Shown here: positions 21,581-32,145 of the stretch, one piece after another | Layout of the letters: every line of letters starts with the position of its first letter | How positions within the stretch are numbered: position 1 is the first letter of the stretch | Source of the DNA: Dermacentor variabilis | Taxonomy: Eukaryota > Arthropoda > Arachnida > Ixodida > Ixodidae | Length of the DNA: 64,000 nt | Reading direction: 5' to 3' | NCBI RefSeq assembly: GCF_050947875.1 | Contig: NC_134576.1 | Coordinates: 51,708,255 to 51,772,254, forward strand | Made by a program: the position numbers and the translations under genes | Notes under the pieces: generated by a model | What the model was told of the DNA's origin: nothing | The model's database searches: none | The model's input: only the letters and a program-made list of their open reading frames with translations

Positions 21581-22676
21581 TTTGCTGCACAACGGTGTAT
21601 GGGCCAATATAGCGTTGAAGAAACTTCTCACAGAGGCCTGGAGTGCGGACTGGAGTCCAAAGCAGGACTTGGTCTCCAGGGTGGAAATGTAGGTCACGGC
21701 GTTTGTTGTCGCAGTGACCCTTGCGCTCAGCTTGGGTAGCTTCTGTGCTTTGCCGGGCGATTTGGCGGCAATGTGCAACTCGGGCAGCAAAATCTTCTGG
21801 AAGCGACACGTAAGGCGAAGAAGGTGCTAAAAAGGATTCTCTGTCGAATATGGTGGAAGGAGATCGTCCATACACAATGAAGAAAGGGCTGTAGCCGGTA
21901 GTCCGTTGAATAGCAGTATTGTATGAAAATTTCACAAAAGGAATAATTTTATCCCAGTCAGAGTGGTCAGGACGGATGTACATGGAAATCATGTCAGACA
22001 GCGTACGGTGGAAGCGCTCAGTAAGGCCTTTGGTTTACGGATGATAGGTAGAAGTAGATTTGTGAACGGTATTAGCGGCCCGAAAAACTTCCTCGAGAAC
22101 TTGGGAAATGAACGCCTTGCCACAGTCACTGAGAAGAACGCGAGGAGTCCCGTGGCGCAAGACGATGGAGCGCAAGAAAAAGTCGGCGACCTCAGAAGCG
22201 GTACCGGATCCCAGAGGGGCAGTCTCGGCATATCTTGTTAAATGGTCGACCGAAGTGACAATCCAACGATGACCAGAGGGTGACAACGGCAAGGGACCAT
22301 ATAAATCAATACCAACAAATTCGAGAGGTGCGTCCGGGCAAGGGAGAGGTTGTAGTAAACCGGCAGGAGGGGATGTCGAGCGTTTGCGGTGCTGACATGA
22401 CGTACAAGAGGGAATGTATTTGGCCACCGTTGTGGATAGGCCAGGCCTGAAGCAGCGGGTCTTTATGCGGTCGCAAGTCTTGTGGAAGCCTAAGTGACCA
22501 GCCGATACGTCGTCGTGAAGTGCCTCTAATACTCGCACGCGAAAGCAGCGAGGTAGAACTGGGAGCCCACTGGTGACCTGTTTGGTGGTAAACGTAGCGG
22601 GGAAGCACGCCACCTTGAGGGCGGAATTGTCGAAGTTGGCGTCACAAGCGGCTATTAGATGGTTCGGCGAACCCAC
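21581..22676 (-). pseudogene. Gypsy integrase (decayed)
   Basis: Frame 22676-22035 carries the HHCC zinc domain (HDDVSAGHLGFHKT ... CTSCQHRKR), a catalytic Asp in VGIDLYGPLP and a second in LLSDCGKAF. The YHP tail stops at an in-frame stop near 22035, just before the expected QTNG(L)TERF(H) region with the catalytic Glu, which is altered here. Frame 21992-21549 continues with MISMYIRPDHSDWDKIIPFV, YNTAIQRTTGYSPFFIVYGR and the C-terminal PGDQVLLWTP and RYIGPYTVV up to the LINE insertion. It would join element DNA to the host chromosome, but the split frames make it inactive. Confidence 0.88.
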
Positions 22677-22773
22677 TAAAGCGATCCATGAGAGCTCGAC
22701 AGGAGAAGCCGGCCCGCTGAAGCGAGACGAAATCAGAGCGTGATGAAATCGTAACTTGGTCGAGGGGCGTTAT

Positions 22774-23500
22774 CTAGAGCTGGTGTGAGGCAAGCGTAGC
22801 ATCGGAACGACTTGGTGGGGAAGACGACGGCGCGTTACCGGGAGAGAGCGAGAGCGGGCAGCGAGACAATGCGTCTGCATCATGATGACTTTTTCCAGAC
22901 TTGTACGTTATAGTAAAGTCATATTCCTGCAAGCGAAGTATCCAGCGTCCTAAGCATCCTGACGTGTTTTTCATTGATGACAACCAACACAGAGCATGAT
23001 GGTGGGTGACGATGGTGAAGTGGCGACCGTAAAGGTATGGGCGAAATTTCTTAATCGACCAAACGATAGCCTGGAACTCTTGCTTTGTAATGGTGTAGTT
23101 CCGCTCAGCTGGAGAAAGTGTTCAGCTGGCATATGCTATGACTTGCTCTTTAGAGACTGCATTACGCTGTAGAAGTACTACGCCAATACATTGTGCGCTT
23201 GCGTCAGTATGGAGTAGGGGGGGGGGGGGGGGGGAGGGCTCGATTATCGAAGTGGCGAAGCACTGGTCCGGAAGTAAGATGTCGCTTGAGAGCTTGAAAA
23301 GCCAACTCGTAGTCGCTAGTCCATGTGAAAGAGGCACCGGTAACCAGTAGCTCGCGTAGAGGAACTGCTATTGCTGCGAAGTTGCGTATAAATCGACGAA
23401 AATGACGCCAAGCCGAGGAAACTACGTAGATCTTTCTGTTGCTGGGGGCGAGGAAACTGGAGAACAGCACCAATCTTTTTGGAATCTGGCTGGATACCAT
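22774..23500 (-). pseudogene. Gypsy RNase H (decayed)
   Basis: Minus-strand pieces: 23500-23204 with WRHFRRFIRNFAAIAVPLRE and TSDYELAFQALKRHL (connection domain), 23337-23122 with LLHTDASAQCIGVVLLQRNA (first catalytic Asp), and 22983-22774 with [20 protein letters not shown], then HHDADALSR, the standard end of gypsy RNase H. The domain is broken by frame changes, and a run of 18 G (23218-23235) disrupts it just upstream of the catalytic Asp. Confidence 0.85.
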
Positions 23501-24286
23501 CTTTTGAGACGACGTGACCCAATACTTTTATAGTCTTGCTTGCCAATTTGCATTTTTTGTATTGATCTGGAGACCAGCATTTGCAAGGCACTTGAGAACT
23601 TCGTCTAATCGATGAAGATGTTGAAGTCAGACGAAAGGATGACAATATTGTCCAGATAAAAAAGGCAGGTCTTCCATTTTAGACCACGAAGTACGCTGTC
23701 TATCATGCGCTCAAATGTGGCAGGAGCGTTACAAAGGCTCAAAAGGCATCACATTAAATTCATAAAGTCCGTCTGGTGCAGCGAGTGCAGTCTTTTCTTT
23801 GTCAGTCTCGTTCATCGGAATTTGCCAATATCCTGATCGAAGATCAAGGCTGGAGAAATACTCCGCCCCATGTAGTCTGTCCAAAGCGTCGTCATTTCGA
23901 GGTATTGGATATACGTCCTTGCGTGGGATCTTATTTAGCGCTCGATAATCGACGCAAAAATGAACGGAGCCATCTTTTTTCTTTACCAGGACCACGGGAG
24001 AAGCCCATGGGCTAGATGAAGGTCGTATTATCTTCCACGCAAGCATGTCAGCAACCTGTTGTTCAATAACCTTTTGTTCGGACGGCGATACACGATAGGG
24101 GCGTCGTCGTATTATAGCGGAACCATCGGTTTCGATGCGGTCTGTAGCCGCAGGAGTTTGGCTCAACACAGGGGAGCAGCTATCGAAACAGGCTTTGTGT
24201 TTTGCCAAGACCACCATTAAGGCTTCGGACTGCGCGGCTGTTAGGTCCGAACCAAGAATGGCTGGAGGAGGGAAAGAATCATCCAA
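23500..24286 (-). pseudogene. Gypsy reverse transcriptase (decayed, altered active site)
   Basis: Frame 24286-23729 includes IIRRRPYRVSPSEQKVIEQQ, SSPWASPVVLVKKKDGS, FCVDYRALNKI and YFSSLDLRSGYWQIPM, then a frameshift at about 23735 inside the conserved MPFGL block. After the shift the catalytic box reads FYLDNIVIL near 23660-23640, so the second Asp of the YxDD motif is Asn. Further on, 23645-23316 has HVVSKDGIQPDSKKIGAV. Both the frameshift and the Asp-to-Asn change would abolish polymerase activity. Confidence 0.88.
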
Positions 24287-24289
24287 ACC

Positions 24290-25054
24290 TTAGGTTGGCG
24301 CTGGCGATGAAGAAAGGCAAAGCGTGACTATAGAGATAGGTTGAGTGTCGGCGAGGGCTGCCACAGGCATCCCTTTGGGCAGCGTTACAGGATCTGGGGT
24401 TGTGTTACAAGCCGACAGAATGGCGCGGCCACGTGAAAACCTGACAAGACAGGTTTCAATGAGAATTCCGCGAGAAGTACAGCGGGAAGAAGGGGCGACT
24501 AGGGCGTCTCCGTCGGCGATCTGACTGGATATTACGGCTACAACGTCTTCGTGACCAGGACGCAGGACGTAGTCTGCAGCGATGGCCAAGTTCACGCATG
24601 AAAGTGAAGAGTCCGTAACAGGTGCAAGCGCTGTATCCGTGATATGGACAACTTCCTCTTTACATGAAATGGCGGCTGAAGCAGAATGTAGGAAGTCCCA
24701 ACCCAGTATAAGTTCACGGATACACGTTAGGAGGATGATAAACTCAATGTGGTGGTGTATGTCATCGATGAGAACACGAGCAGTACACTGTCCGTCGGGG
24801 TGAATGAATGCATTATTAGCACCACGCAAAATATGTCCAAGATGAGGCGGGTTTACTTTCCCGAGCCGGGAAAACAGATCACTACGAAGAACAGAAACGG
24901 CGGCGCCGGTATCGATGAGAGCTGACGCGGGAACACCTTCGACAGTTACAGAAAGCCTGTTGGCCGGGTGAACAGGAGGAATTTTTGAAGACCGATAAGA
25001 AGCAGTTCCCCTCCAAAAACTGCAACAGTTAGTTTTCCGAGTGCTGGCCAACAA
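24290..25054 (-). pseudogene. Gypsy aspartic protease region (open frame)
   Basis: Frame 25054-24290 (254 codons) contains SALIDTGAAVSVL, the DTGA active-site loop of retropepsins, followed by ILGWDFLHSASAAI, the conserved second half of the fold. The enzyme would cut the polyprotein as a homodimer. The frame is open but separated from gag and RT by stops (one lies between 24290 and 24286), so it is not part of a working polyprotein. The region after the protease likely corresponds to the spacer before RT. Confidence 0.85.
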
Positions 25055-25250
25055 GATGGGAAGTGGGGCGAAGCGGTGATGTAGAACGCCGGTAAGGAGA
25101 CGGAGAACGACGTCTGGCCGAACAGGAACTATGAGGCATATTGGGAGCAGCTAGAGAAGACGGAGAACGCTGTTGAGGGAACGAGTACGATTCGGGATAG
25201 CAGGCGTCTGATCGGCGAGTGCGGTCTCTCTCGTGCTCAGCATGGCCTCG

Positions 25251-26257
25251 TCATTCACCCTGCTGGCGACGGCGGCAGAAGCGAGATATATGGCCGCGTA
25301 TACCACAGTAAAAACAAACCGGACGAGGTGGACTCCCATGAGGGTACGATGGCGCAGCAAGTGCTCTGGTTCCCATCGAAGCCAAATGGTCATAAGAAAC
25401 GTCAGTAGGCACGGAAGTCACGGTAGGGGTGGGTAGCGAAACAACATCCGCGTGGGTAGGTGTGGGGCGAGCTACCGGAGCAAGATGCGTCGTGGGTGTA
25501 GTCATCGCTGTCAACTCTTGCTTTACGACCTCGCGCAAGTCGAAGGTGAGGGTTGGGGCGTAAGCAGCAGGTGGACGCCTTAGGTCTTGTAGTTGAAGCT
25601 CTTCGCGGATGATGGTGCGGATAAGAGCACGTAGATCTGGAGAATGTGGAACCTGAGGATCGCTGCTGTCATGTGGAAGACGAATAGACTGCAGCTCGTC
25701 TAGGCGTTGACGCGTTGAAGTGATGTCTTGGACAGTAGCCGGATTTCGCACGATTAAGGCGTTGAACGCGACAGACCCAATGCTTTTTAAGATGTGGCGA
25801 ACGCGTTCAGCTTCCGTCATGCTAGGATTCGCACGGCGGCACAGAGCCAAGTCATCCTCTATGTATAAGTGTAAGACTCTTGTGGAAGCTGGAGGCGCGT
25901 TCCCAGCTTCTGTTTGGCCACTTCTGCACGGCCAGACGAGGAAGCGAAGATTTGCCGCAGCTTGGAGGTAAACGTGGACCTATCCACGATGTGGGATTTG
26001 TGGTTGAAATGCCACGTCTTTGCAACACCGGTCAAGTAGAAGGCGACGCGCCTCAATTTCTGGGTGTCGTTCCACTTATTGCAAGAACTCGCGCGGTCGT
26101 AGTGGTCGATCCAATCGTCGACGTGATCACCGCGGAGTCTCGCAAAGAAAGGGGGATCGCGCTGAGGGCTCGTCACAGTCCAAGAGGGCGCCGCAGACGG
26201 GGTCCTCTGTGTTGTAGGGTTAGAGGCGCCGGAAGGGTCGGGGTTGGAAGTGTCCAT
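25251..26257 (-). pseudogene. Gypsy gag (capsid and zinc knuckle)
   Basis: Frame 26257-25859 starts MDTSNPDPSGA and contains PPFFARLRGDHVDDWIDHYD and LRRVAFYLTGVAKTWHFNH, typical of the gypsy capsid. It changes frame near 25855 into 25850-25251, with EAERVRHILKSIGSVAFNAL and a nucleocapsid zinc knuckle C-x2-C-x4-H-x4-C (CFYCGIRGHISRFC). The start at 26257 is supported by the leader between it and the LTR, which holds two tandem 19-bp copies of GCTAACGGAGCTCCAGGGA (about 26283-26320). One frame change splits the protein. Confidence 0.85.
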
Positions 26258-26368
26258 CGTTGGAGGGGTAGTTGGGAGCTACGCTAACGGAGCTCCAGGG
26301 AGCTAACGGAGCTCCAGGGAGGACGGGAATGCGAGAGGAAGTCGGGGTCTTGACGTACCTCCACCACT

Positions 26369-26513
26369 TTATAATACCGAGACCTATCAAATTGTCCAGC
26401 GCTGTTTATTCCAAAAAGGCAACGCCCCAGCTCATGCGCGAAGAAGTAGAACAGGGAATATGATGATGGCTATGTACAAATGAAAACGACGAAGTAAGGT
26501 AATAGTGCTTACA
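26369..26513 (-). repeat. 5' LTR of the decayed gypsy element
   Basis: Plus strand from TTATAATACCGAGACC to AATAGTGCTTACA. On the minus strand it carries GGAATAAACAGCGC, a likely polyadenylation signal. The following bases AAGTGGTGGAGGTACG should include the primer-binding site; the tRNA is not identified. Confidence 0.87.
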
Positions 26514-26539
26514 ATACGCATGTTTGTACCTAACTCTTT

Positions 26540-27390
26540 TCCCGCTTACTTAGGTCACTGGCATGTCCATAGGCGATGGGGTAAGGCATCGTGCTGCTGT
26601 GCCAAGGGAACACGGTTCGAAACCAGCCATCGGACCAACTCGCGTCACTGAGTATGTGGCAGTGCGTACAAACACGCCGCTCTCTACGAACCTCTTTCAC
26701 GCCGACAAGGGTCACTGTACATGCGGGACTTGGTAGGTGTCGATGTTCGAGGGAACTCTTTGACGCCGACTTGTACAACGCGGTCTGTGGGGGTCATTAA
26801 TGAACCGCTTTGATGCAAACCAGTGTTACTGGGTAAGTGCCATTAGATGCGTGCTGCTTGTCAACGAACGTCTTTGACGCCAACTTTAGATATATAAGAA
26901 AGTATGTGCCACTGGGAATGTGCCGCTATATCATGCCGAACACGTCCACTTAAACTTATCTGATGCTGAGCGGAATCGAGTGCACAACGCAAGGGTTCCT
27001 CAAGGACAGCAACCGGACACATTAGCAGGCTGCTCTACAAATGCTCTGGGTGTGTGTCGCTTTCAATGAACACCTTTCACGCCAATCAACGCTTCAGTGA
27101 GCTGCGCCTTGAATGAACTGGGTATGTGCCGCTCTTCAATGAGCCTCTCATGAACTCGGGTCACTGCGCATGTGCCATTGAGTGTGCGGCAAGCGAGGGA
27201 ACAATTATCAGCGTTCGCGGGCACCGGTGTGCTTCTTGTCTTGGAGGCCGCGCGCGAACAACGCGGCAGCGTCACTAGATGGCGCCACTTGTACAGAAAG
27301 AAGTGCCATACAGGAGCCCGGTTGTTATGTGATGCATTTATCAGCGCAGGTGATGCGCAGGTGGCGCTAGGTGGCACCGACTGTTCTTAG
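26540..27390 (+). repeat. Composite repeat: tRNA-like head, about 60-bp modules, GCGCCATCTAG-type tail (copy 1)
   Basis: A tRNA-like stretch lies at 26565-26640 (GGGGTAAGGCATCGTGCTGC and a B-box-like GGTTCGAAACC). It is followed to about 27170 by irregular modules of roughly 60 bp built on GTCACTG(G)GTATGTGCC, (C)TCTTCAATGAAC and TTTCACGCC. A segment reading TGAGTGTGCGGCAAGCGAGG, GCGTTCGCGGGCACC and TAGATGGCGCCAC follows. The same order occurs inverted at 53210-53960. No coding potential; likely a tRNA-derived retroposon carrying internal repeats. Confidence 0.72.
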
Positions 27391-27710
27391 TCGCCTTGAG
27401 ATAAGTTCTGGCGCATTTTTTTTTTCATCTCCCAAATCCCTCTTCTAGAGTTCGAACGTCAACAAGACTTCAGGTGCTAATTTTCTTGAACGCTCATATC
27501 CTGTAGTCTCGACACATCATCAGAAATGTGATGCTAATAACTGTGTTATGCGAGAAAGGAAAAAAAGTAAGACCAGCGTCGAGGAAGGAAACAACTAGGA
27601 GGAAGCTATGTGACGCACCATTCAGCCAAAAGAGTCTGCCCAACAGGTCACGTCAGAGCGCGTGGTAGGCTTCAATGCACCCGCCCAGCAGACAAAGCCA
27701 CGGCAAAATA

Positions 27711-27978
27711 CACTCTAAAAACAGTCGAGCCCTTTGGGGTGCATATTTGCCACACAACAATAATCGTCATCTGTCTCGCTTGCGTTTCCTTTCTTGAAAA
27801 CGCTGCGCTTGTTACTTTCCTGTCGAGAATGCTCTATTATGCTGATAACGCGCATGTCGTTCGTGAATTGGAAGTACCAGGCTCGCGGCGTTAAAGAAAG
27901 GCAATGCGGACAAGACAGATGATAATTATAGCTGTGTGGAAAATATACACCCCAAAGGGTGCAACTGTTTTTAGAGTG
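27711..27978. mobile_element. MITE with long inverted repeats, copy 2
   Basis: CACTCTAAAAACAG at the left mirrors CTGTTTTTAGAGTG at the right. TA stands immediately outside both ends (27709-27710 and 27979-27980), which fits the TA duplication of Tc1/mariner elements. Interior and arms match 10537-10804 (ACACAACAATAATCGTCATC, GCGTTTCCTTTCTTGAAAAC) with about 10-15% differences estimated by eye. Confidence 0.9.
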
Positions 27979-27980
27979 TA

Positions 27981-28492
27981 TACGAGCAAGAGCGCACAAT
28001 TAAAACCTACCGGCAGCAAAACATCCTCGGCCTGTTTCTCAAAGGTCACGTGCTGAACCGACCTGTCGAGAGGGAAATTGAAGGGAAGGATTCGCGGATA
28101 TTTGTCGTGCCAAGGCTTGCAGCGTGACGTAATGCTCTTTCCTATTTCATTCCTTTCTCCATGAAGCATAATTCAAAGGTAGGAATCATGAGAAAATAAC
28201 CGAAGAACGCCACGGAAAGCGGTCACTTCTAGTCACACTGCGGCTGCGCTGGGTTATCTATCGGTTTAAAGACTCTTCCTGTACGTCGGACTGTCTGTTG
28301 CGCCGCTCCGAAACTGCAACGTGGGGCAACATACCACGAACGAAGCCACGTACGGCTGGTCGTCCCACAAGTGAATGCCCGACGTTTGCATTCGTAGAGT
28401 GAAGGCAGGGAGAGAATGGGCGTCATAAGAGGTTGCCTAACGAAGGCTTACTTCCTGATGTACTTCCACGTATTTTTTTCTGCGTGTTTCCG
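27981..28492. other. No feature recognised
   Basis: Short motif-free frames only. Confidence 0.3.
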
Positions 28493-28732
28493 ATTGAGAG
28501 GTTTAACGTCCTGAAACTGCATTGTCGATTACGATGGACGCCGTATTGGGTGACTCTGGATTAATTTTGGCCAGCGGGGATTCCTTGGTGTGTACTCACT
28601 GCTCGGTACACGGGCGCTCCTGCCTTTCGCCCCCATCGAAATGCGTTTAATTCGCAGCGGCCGGGAATCGAGCGCGCGACCTCGTCCTCAGCTGCGCGTA
28701 GTCATAGACGCTTAGCAACCGCGATGGGTTCC
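28493..28732 (-). mobile_element. Degenerate Ruka-like SINE
   Basis: The plus strand shows the usual order for a minus-oriented copy: AGAGGTTTAACGTCCTGAAA, ACGCCGTATTGGGTGACTCT, TTCGCCCCCATCGAAATGCG, GGCCGGGAATCGAGCGCGCG and CCTCGTCCTCAG, ending in a tRNA-like head GCTTAGCAACCGCGATGGG. Many substitutions relative to 33249-33489 mark it as old. Confidence 0.75.
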
Positions 28733-28949
28733 TCTATATTCTTCACCAACAACTGGTGTGGTTCTTCAAATATCGAAGAAATGATGCCAGATAGATGGAT
28801 TCGTCTAAATGTCGTCCTTCTGGCTTCCTCATTTTCTGACTGCTGGCTGGCACAGCCTATCAGTTCTTATACACTTTTCTTAATTAATCTTTTGTCGAAA
28901 TTTTTTTCTAATGTAGTTCCTAGCATGACTTAGGCTTAAAAGGAACCTG

Positions 28950-29540
28950 CGTTCCTATAACATAAGACTATTTCACTCTGTATTGATTGCAATCTCCTGA
29001 CGTAAAACTTACGTAACCACCGACGCAAGCATCCGCCGGTGACCCGCAGCGTTTTTTGAACCGACCAATCAAACGCCCTCCTTGGTTTATATAGTAGGTC
29101 ACTTTTGTTTTCTTTCACAGAGAATAGCATTGCCTATCATGACAGATTTTGTTATCTAATTGGCTGACAAGAGTCGAGTAGCACGCAGCAGTGGAGAGGA
29201 TTTCGGTGGGGCCGAGCTAGCTCAGTGAAAGTATATATAGATCAGCGGATAAGCAGGGTGGTGCCGGCGTCTGCGATGGGCCTGCTTGCCCTCGCTGAGC
29301 TTGCGGGGGCTGGTCGAAAATCGCGGTATCGTGCAACGGAAGGTTGAAAATTCTGCCAAAACCATAGAGTTTCATACAATGGCTATAACGGGTCCTAAGT
29401 GAATAAGTGTTAGGAGAGCGATGCCGTACACTCGTCGAAAGGACGCGATAACGTTATATTGCCACGCAACATTCTTTATTATGCGCAAATAAAGCCATGC
29501 TCCTCGGCAGCTCCAAGTTAGTCATGACATTCGCGTCAAG
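28950..29540. repeat. Repeat X, uninterrupted copy (LTR-like)
   Basis: Begins near CTCCTGACGTAAAACTTACG and ends after GCAAATAAAGCC. It contains a TATA-like AGTATATATAGATCAG at about 29229 and AATAAA near 29490. It aligns through its length with 41450-41836 plus 51210-51320, where a LINE has inserted. TATA and polyadenylation signals in this order fit a solo LTR, but no TG...CA ends or duplication were confirmed. Confidence 0.7.
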
Positions 29541-29969
29541 CTGTTCGCACAACCCTTCAATACAAATTAGCACATGTAGAAGAACGTGACATCAATAAAG
29601 TTTACAATCAAGTGCAGGGTAATTGAAAGTAACTGGAGACCCACAAGTCAAAGAGAAGTGTCAGAAATAGAGACAGTAAATTTTATGCAAGGGACGTAAA
29701 TAAGAAAGGCCGTGTAGACTTACAAGTGTGGCAAGAAAGAGATGAGAAACGAAAATATGTACAACACAAAGAACAATGCCTTGCTATTTAAGGCACGAGC
29801 TGGTGGCGTAAGGACCAACCATACTGGAGCAAATACTCGCAATAGCACGCGGCATGTACTTGCTGCAGCAAAAGTCCGGAGACGATCCGGCACGTGACTC
29901 CTAATAGAATGCCAAGACGCCCAACAACACGCGTAGGCAAAAGCCACCTTTCAGAAGCGCAGGGATTCA

Positions 29970-30262
29970 AAGAGAGTGGAAGAATTAACCTGTCAGGGAG
30001 ACGTTTAGAGTACTGGTGGAAAAAGAAGCAGTGAAGAAATTGATAGGACTGGATACATTATAGACTTAGGTAACTGCAAAGGGTAGATCTATAGCTTTCA
30101 AGGAATGACAGAAGATTAAGAATGTTGTAGGCGAAAGGCCAGATTGATAAGCATGTGTATACTGTAGATTACATCATTAGCTCAAGCAGGCTAGATGACG
30201 ATTTGTCACCGCTCCGTTTCAAAGTGGATGAAAATTAATTATCATTGTCATCATCATCATTG
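29970..30262 (+). mobile_element. Probable 3' end of a retroposon with a TCATCA tail
   Basis: The stretch ending CAGGCTAGATGACGATTTGT, CACCGCTCCGTTTCAAAG, GGATG, then TTATCATTGTCATCATCATC has the form of a retroposon 3' end with a simple-repeat tail. No protein motif lies upstream (29541-29970 holds nothing recognisable), so assignment to a LINE class is not possible. Confidence 0.4.
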
Positions 30263-30646
30263 GTAATACTCCCGTACCAGCCCCCCGAGGCCCAGTGTAC
30301 CTCAAATGCATCAAGGAAGGTCCGCGTTCAAAACACCCGTTGCATTATTCCCACACCCAAAGTACATTGAGGAAATCACAGGGGGCAAGGAAAGTGACCT
30401 ATGTAGGCTCTGCTCACAAACAGGGACACTCACACACATAATGGGGGAATGCAGCTCGCACCCGTTTCCTCATCCCCTGGTCAGCAGCAAGACTGACTGG
30501 ACAGCCTGGCTCAGGTCCGGGGACGTCGACCGAAAGCTTGAACTGGTCGACTGGGCGGAGAAGGCCAAGCAGGCCCAGGGCCTTACTTGAGCCCGATCCC
30601 TCAGCCACCTCCCCCTTTCAATAAAGTTTATCGCCACCACCACCAC
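30263..30646 (+). pseudogene. 5'-truncated LINE tail with (CCA)n end
   Basis: The frame 30306-30590 ends a LINE ORF2: FKTPVALFPHPKYIEEITGG, then CRLCSQTGTLTHIMGEC, the Cys/His knuckle after RNase H, and WAEKAKQAQGLT at the stop. It is followed by CAATAAAGTTTATCG and a CCACCACCACCACC tail. Similar tails occur at 48013-48510 and, on the minus strand, at 62650-63350. Only about 380 bp were copied. Confidence 0.82.
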
Positions 30647-30734
30647 CGAGTCTCGAGCGCCCAGGAAGTAACCTTCCTATAATTCTTGACCTTGACAGCT
30701 CGCACAGTCGCTGTATCCCCGTTTTTTCGCTCAT

Positions 30735-31913
30735 TTTAGAGTGCAGCTCTTAGACGCCCGTTGCTGCGTTGAGCGTCGGCGTGCCTCGTCCTCCCTCGGC
30801 GTAACCGAGCGAACGAGCACAGCCAATGACTTCAGAGCGAACGCTGAGCGCAGCGGCGAATGAAAGTCGGCGAGAGCAAGAAAGCGTGAGGAGGAAAGCG
30901 GAGGAGGGTGCAGCGGAAGAATGAGGAGGAAGCCACCCTGAAGCACCACCGCATGGCGCCCACGCCCGCGCATCGATCCACGGCAGCGGCCGTGCGGGGG
31001 GACATATGCACCGGCGATTACGATACTCCCTAATGCGAAACTTGAGCGCAGCAGTATAAGTGTTTTCATTTCGCGTGTCAATATTTCGTATTATGATTAT
31101 ATAGGTGCACGGTTTGTATTAGGAAGATAACGCTGTCAGTAGCGTAGCTGGCGCGGACAATCTGTCTCGGGCGGCACGCTGCAAACGGAGCGGAGTGTGG
31201 CGCAACTGCCTGCCGAATCGGGAGGTCGCGATAGGCAGCGCGTGGGCGACGCGGGGCCGCGAGTCACTGCAGCCGCCACGGACAGACCTCGGCTCATGTA
31301 GCGCTTTCTTTCCATACAGACGACGCCCGCTACTCTGGCACCATATCTTAGCCATCGTCCCCGCACAGCCCGTCTTGCACGGCACTACGCTTTTTTTCTC
31401 ACGCAACAAAGAAGAGAGCGGTTTTTCGCCGCGGGGAAATCGTGCCACCAGTGTCAGCGGCGCGAACACGCAAGAGGGCGTCACATCGAGCCTTACTCGC
31501 AGCCGCTCGCCATCGCCCCTCGCAGGAGCAGTGATCCCCGTTACAGACGCTAGTACCACACAGACTCAGCAGTTGACGCCGCGGACGAGCGTAGCCCACC
31601 ACACCTGAAGCCACTCTGGCCCCCTTCGGAAGCGCAGCTGAGATTGCCTACGCGGCTGCGGATGCCATGGTTGCCGGCAACTCAGTGCATGCGCAGGCTG
31701 TTTCACCTGGGCTCCTCCTCCACTTTCTGCCTCATGCTTTCACTATATACTACGCCTACGCTTTCCTCCTCGCGCTCGCTTCTTTCATCTCCCGCTGCGC
31801 TCCGCGTTCGCTTTGATCTTTCGCTGTGCTCGTTCGCTCGGTTACTAGGCACGACGTTGAGGGACGCCAACGCTCAACACAGGGACGGGTTCCTAAGAGC
31901 GGCGCTCTTAAAG
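30735..31913. repeat. Element with imperfect inverted repeats of about 200 bp
   Basis: The left arm, 30735-30945, starts TTTAGAGTGCAGCTCTTAG and contains GTAACCGAGCGAACGAGCAC. It is mirrored by the right arm, 31700-31913, whose reverse complement starts TTTAAGAGCGCCGCTCTTAG and contains the same GTAACCGAGCGAACGAGCAC. The interior (30946-31699) has no protein motif. This fits a foldback-type or MITE-like DNA element, though no target duplication is seen. Confidence 0.7.
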
Positions 31914-32145
31914 AAAAGAACCAGAAAGCTAGCCTTCGCGCATGGCATTCGCCGCAACCGTTCCCCGGTAAAGATCACGGTTGCATAAGCTGTAGTTGTC
32001 GGCACGCGGCAACTGTGTGGCCGGTCTATATATAGCGCTGCGTGTGCCGGCTCTGCCAGTGCGATGCCTCAATACGTCGCGAAATGAAGACACGTGTACA
32101 GTTGCACTCAAATTTCGCATTAGGGGGTATCGTAAATAGTCGGTG
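30996..32145. repeat. Second inverted pair overlapping the foldback element
   Basis: Bases 30996-31085 (containing TACTCCCTAATGCGAAACTT) are, as reverse complement, similar to 32060-32145 (CAAATTTCGCATTAGGGGGTA). Because one partner lies inside and the other outside the 30735-31913 element, the two inverted pairs overlap rather than nest. Confidence 0.6.

Larger units (their letters stand above)
20727..26513 (-). mobile_element. Decayed Ty3/gypsy retrotransposon with both LTRs
   Basis: Read on the minus strand the order is 5' LTR (26513-26369), gag, protease, reverse transcriptase, RNase H, integrase, polypurine tract, 3' LTR (20878-20727). Every domain is recognisable but the polyprotein is split by frameshifts and stops, and a LINE fragment (21043-21567) interrupts the integrase tail. 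The two LTRs differ by several substitutions and short indels, which suggests moderate age. No clear target-site duplication: the left flank is a TATG/TGTA microsatellite. Confidence 0.92.

Noticed and set aside
26565..26640. Functional tRNA gene
   Set aside because: A- and B-box-like words exist, but arms do not pair well and it heads a repeat family; better read as a tRNA-derived retroposon head.
30735..31913. Host gene with GC-rich exons near 31119-31608
   Set aside because: The open frames lie between inverted repeats and lack motifs; the element explanation fits better.
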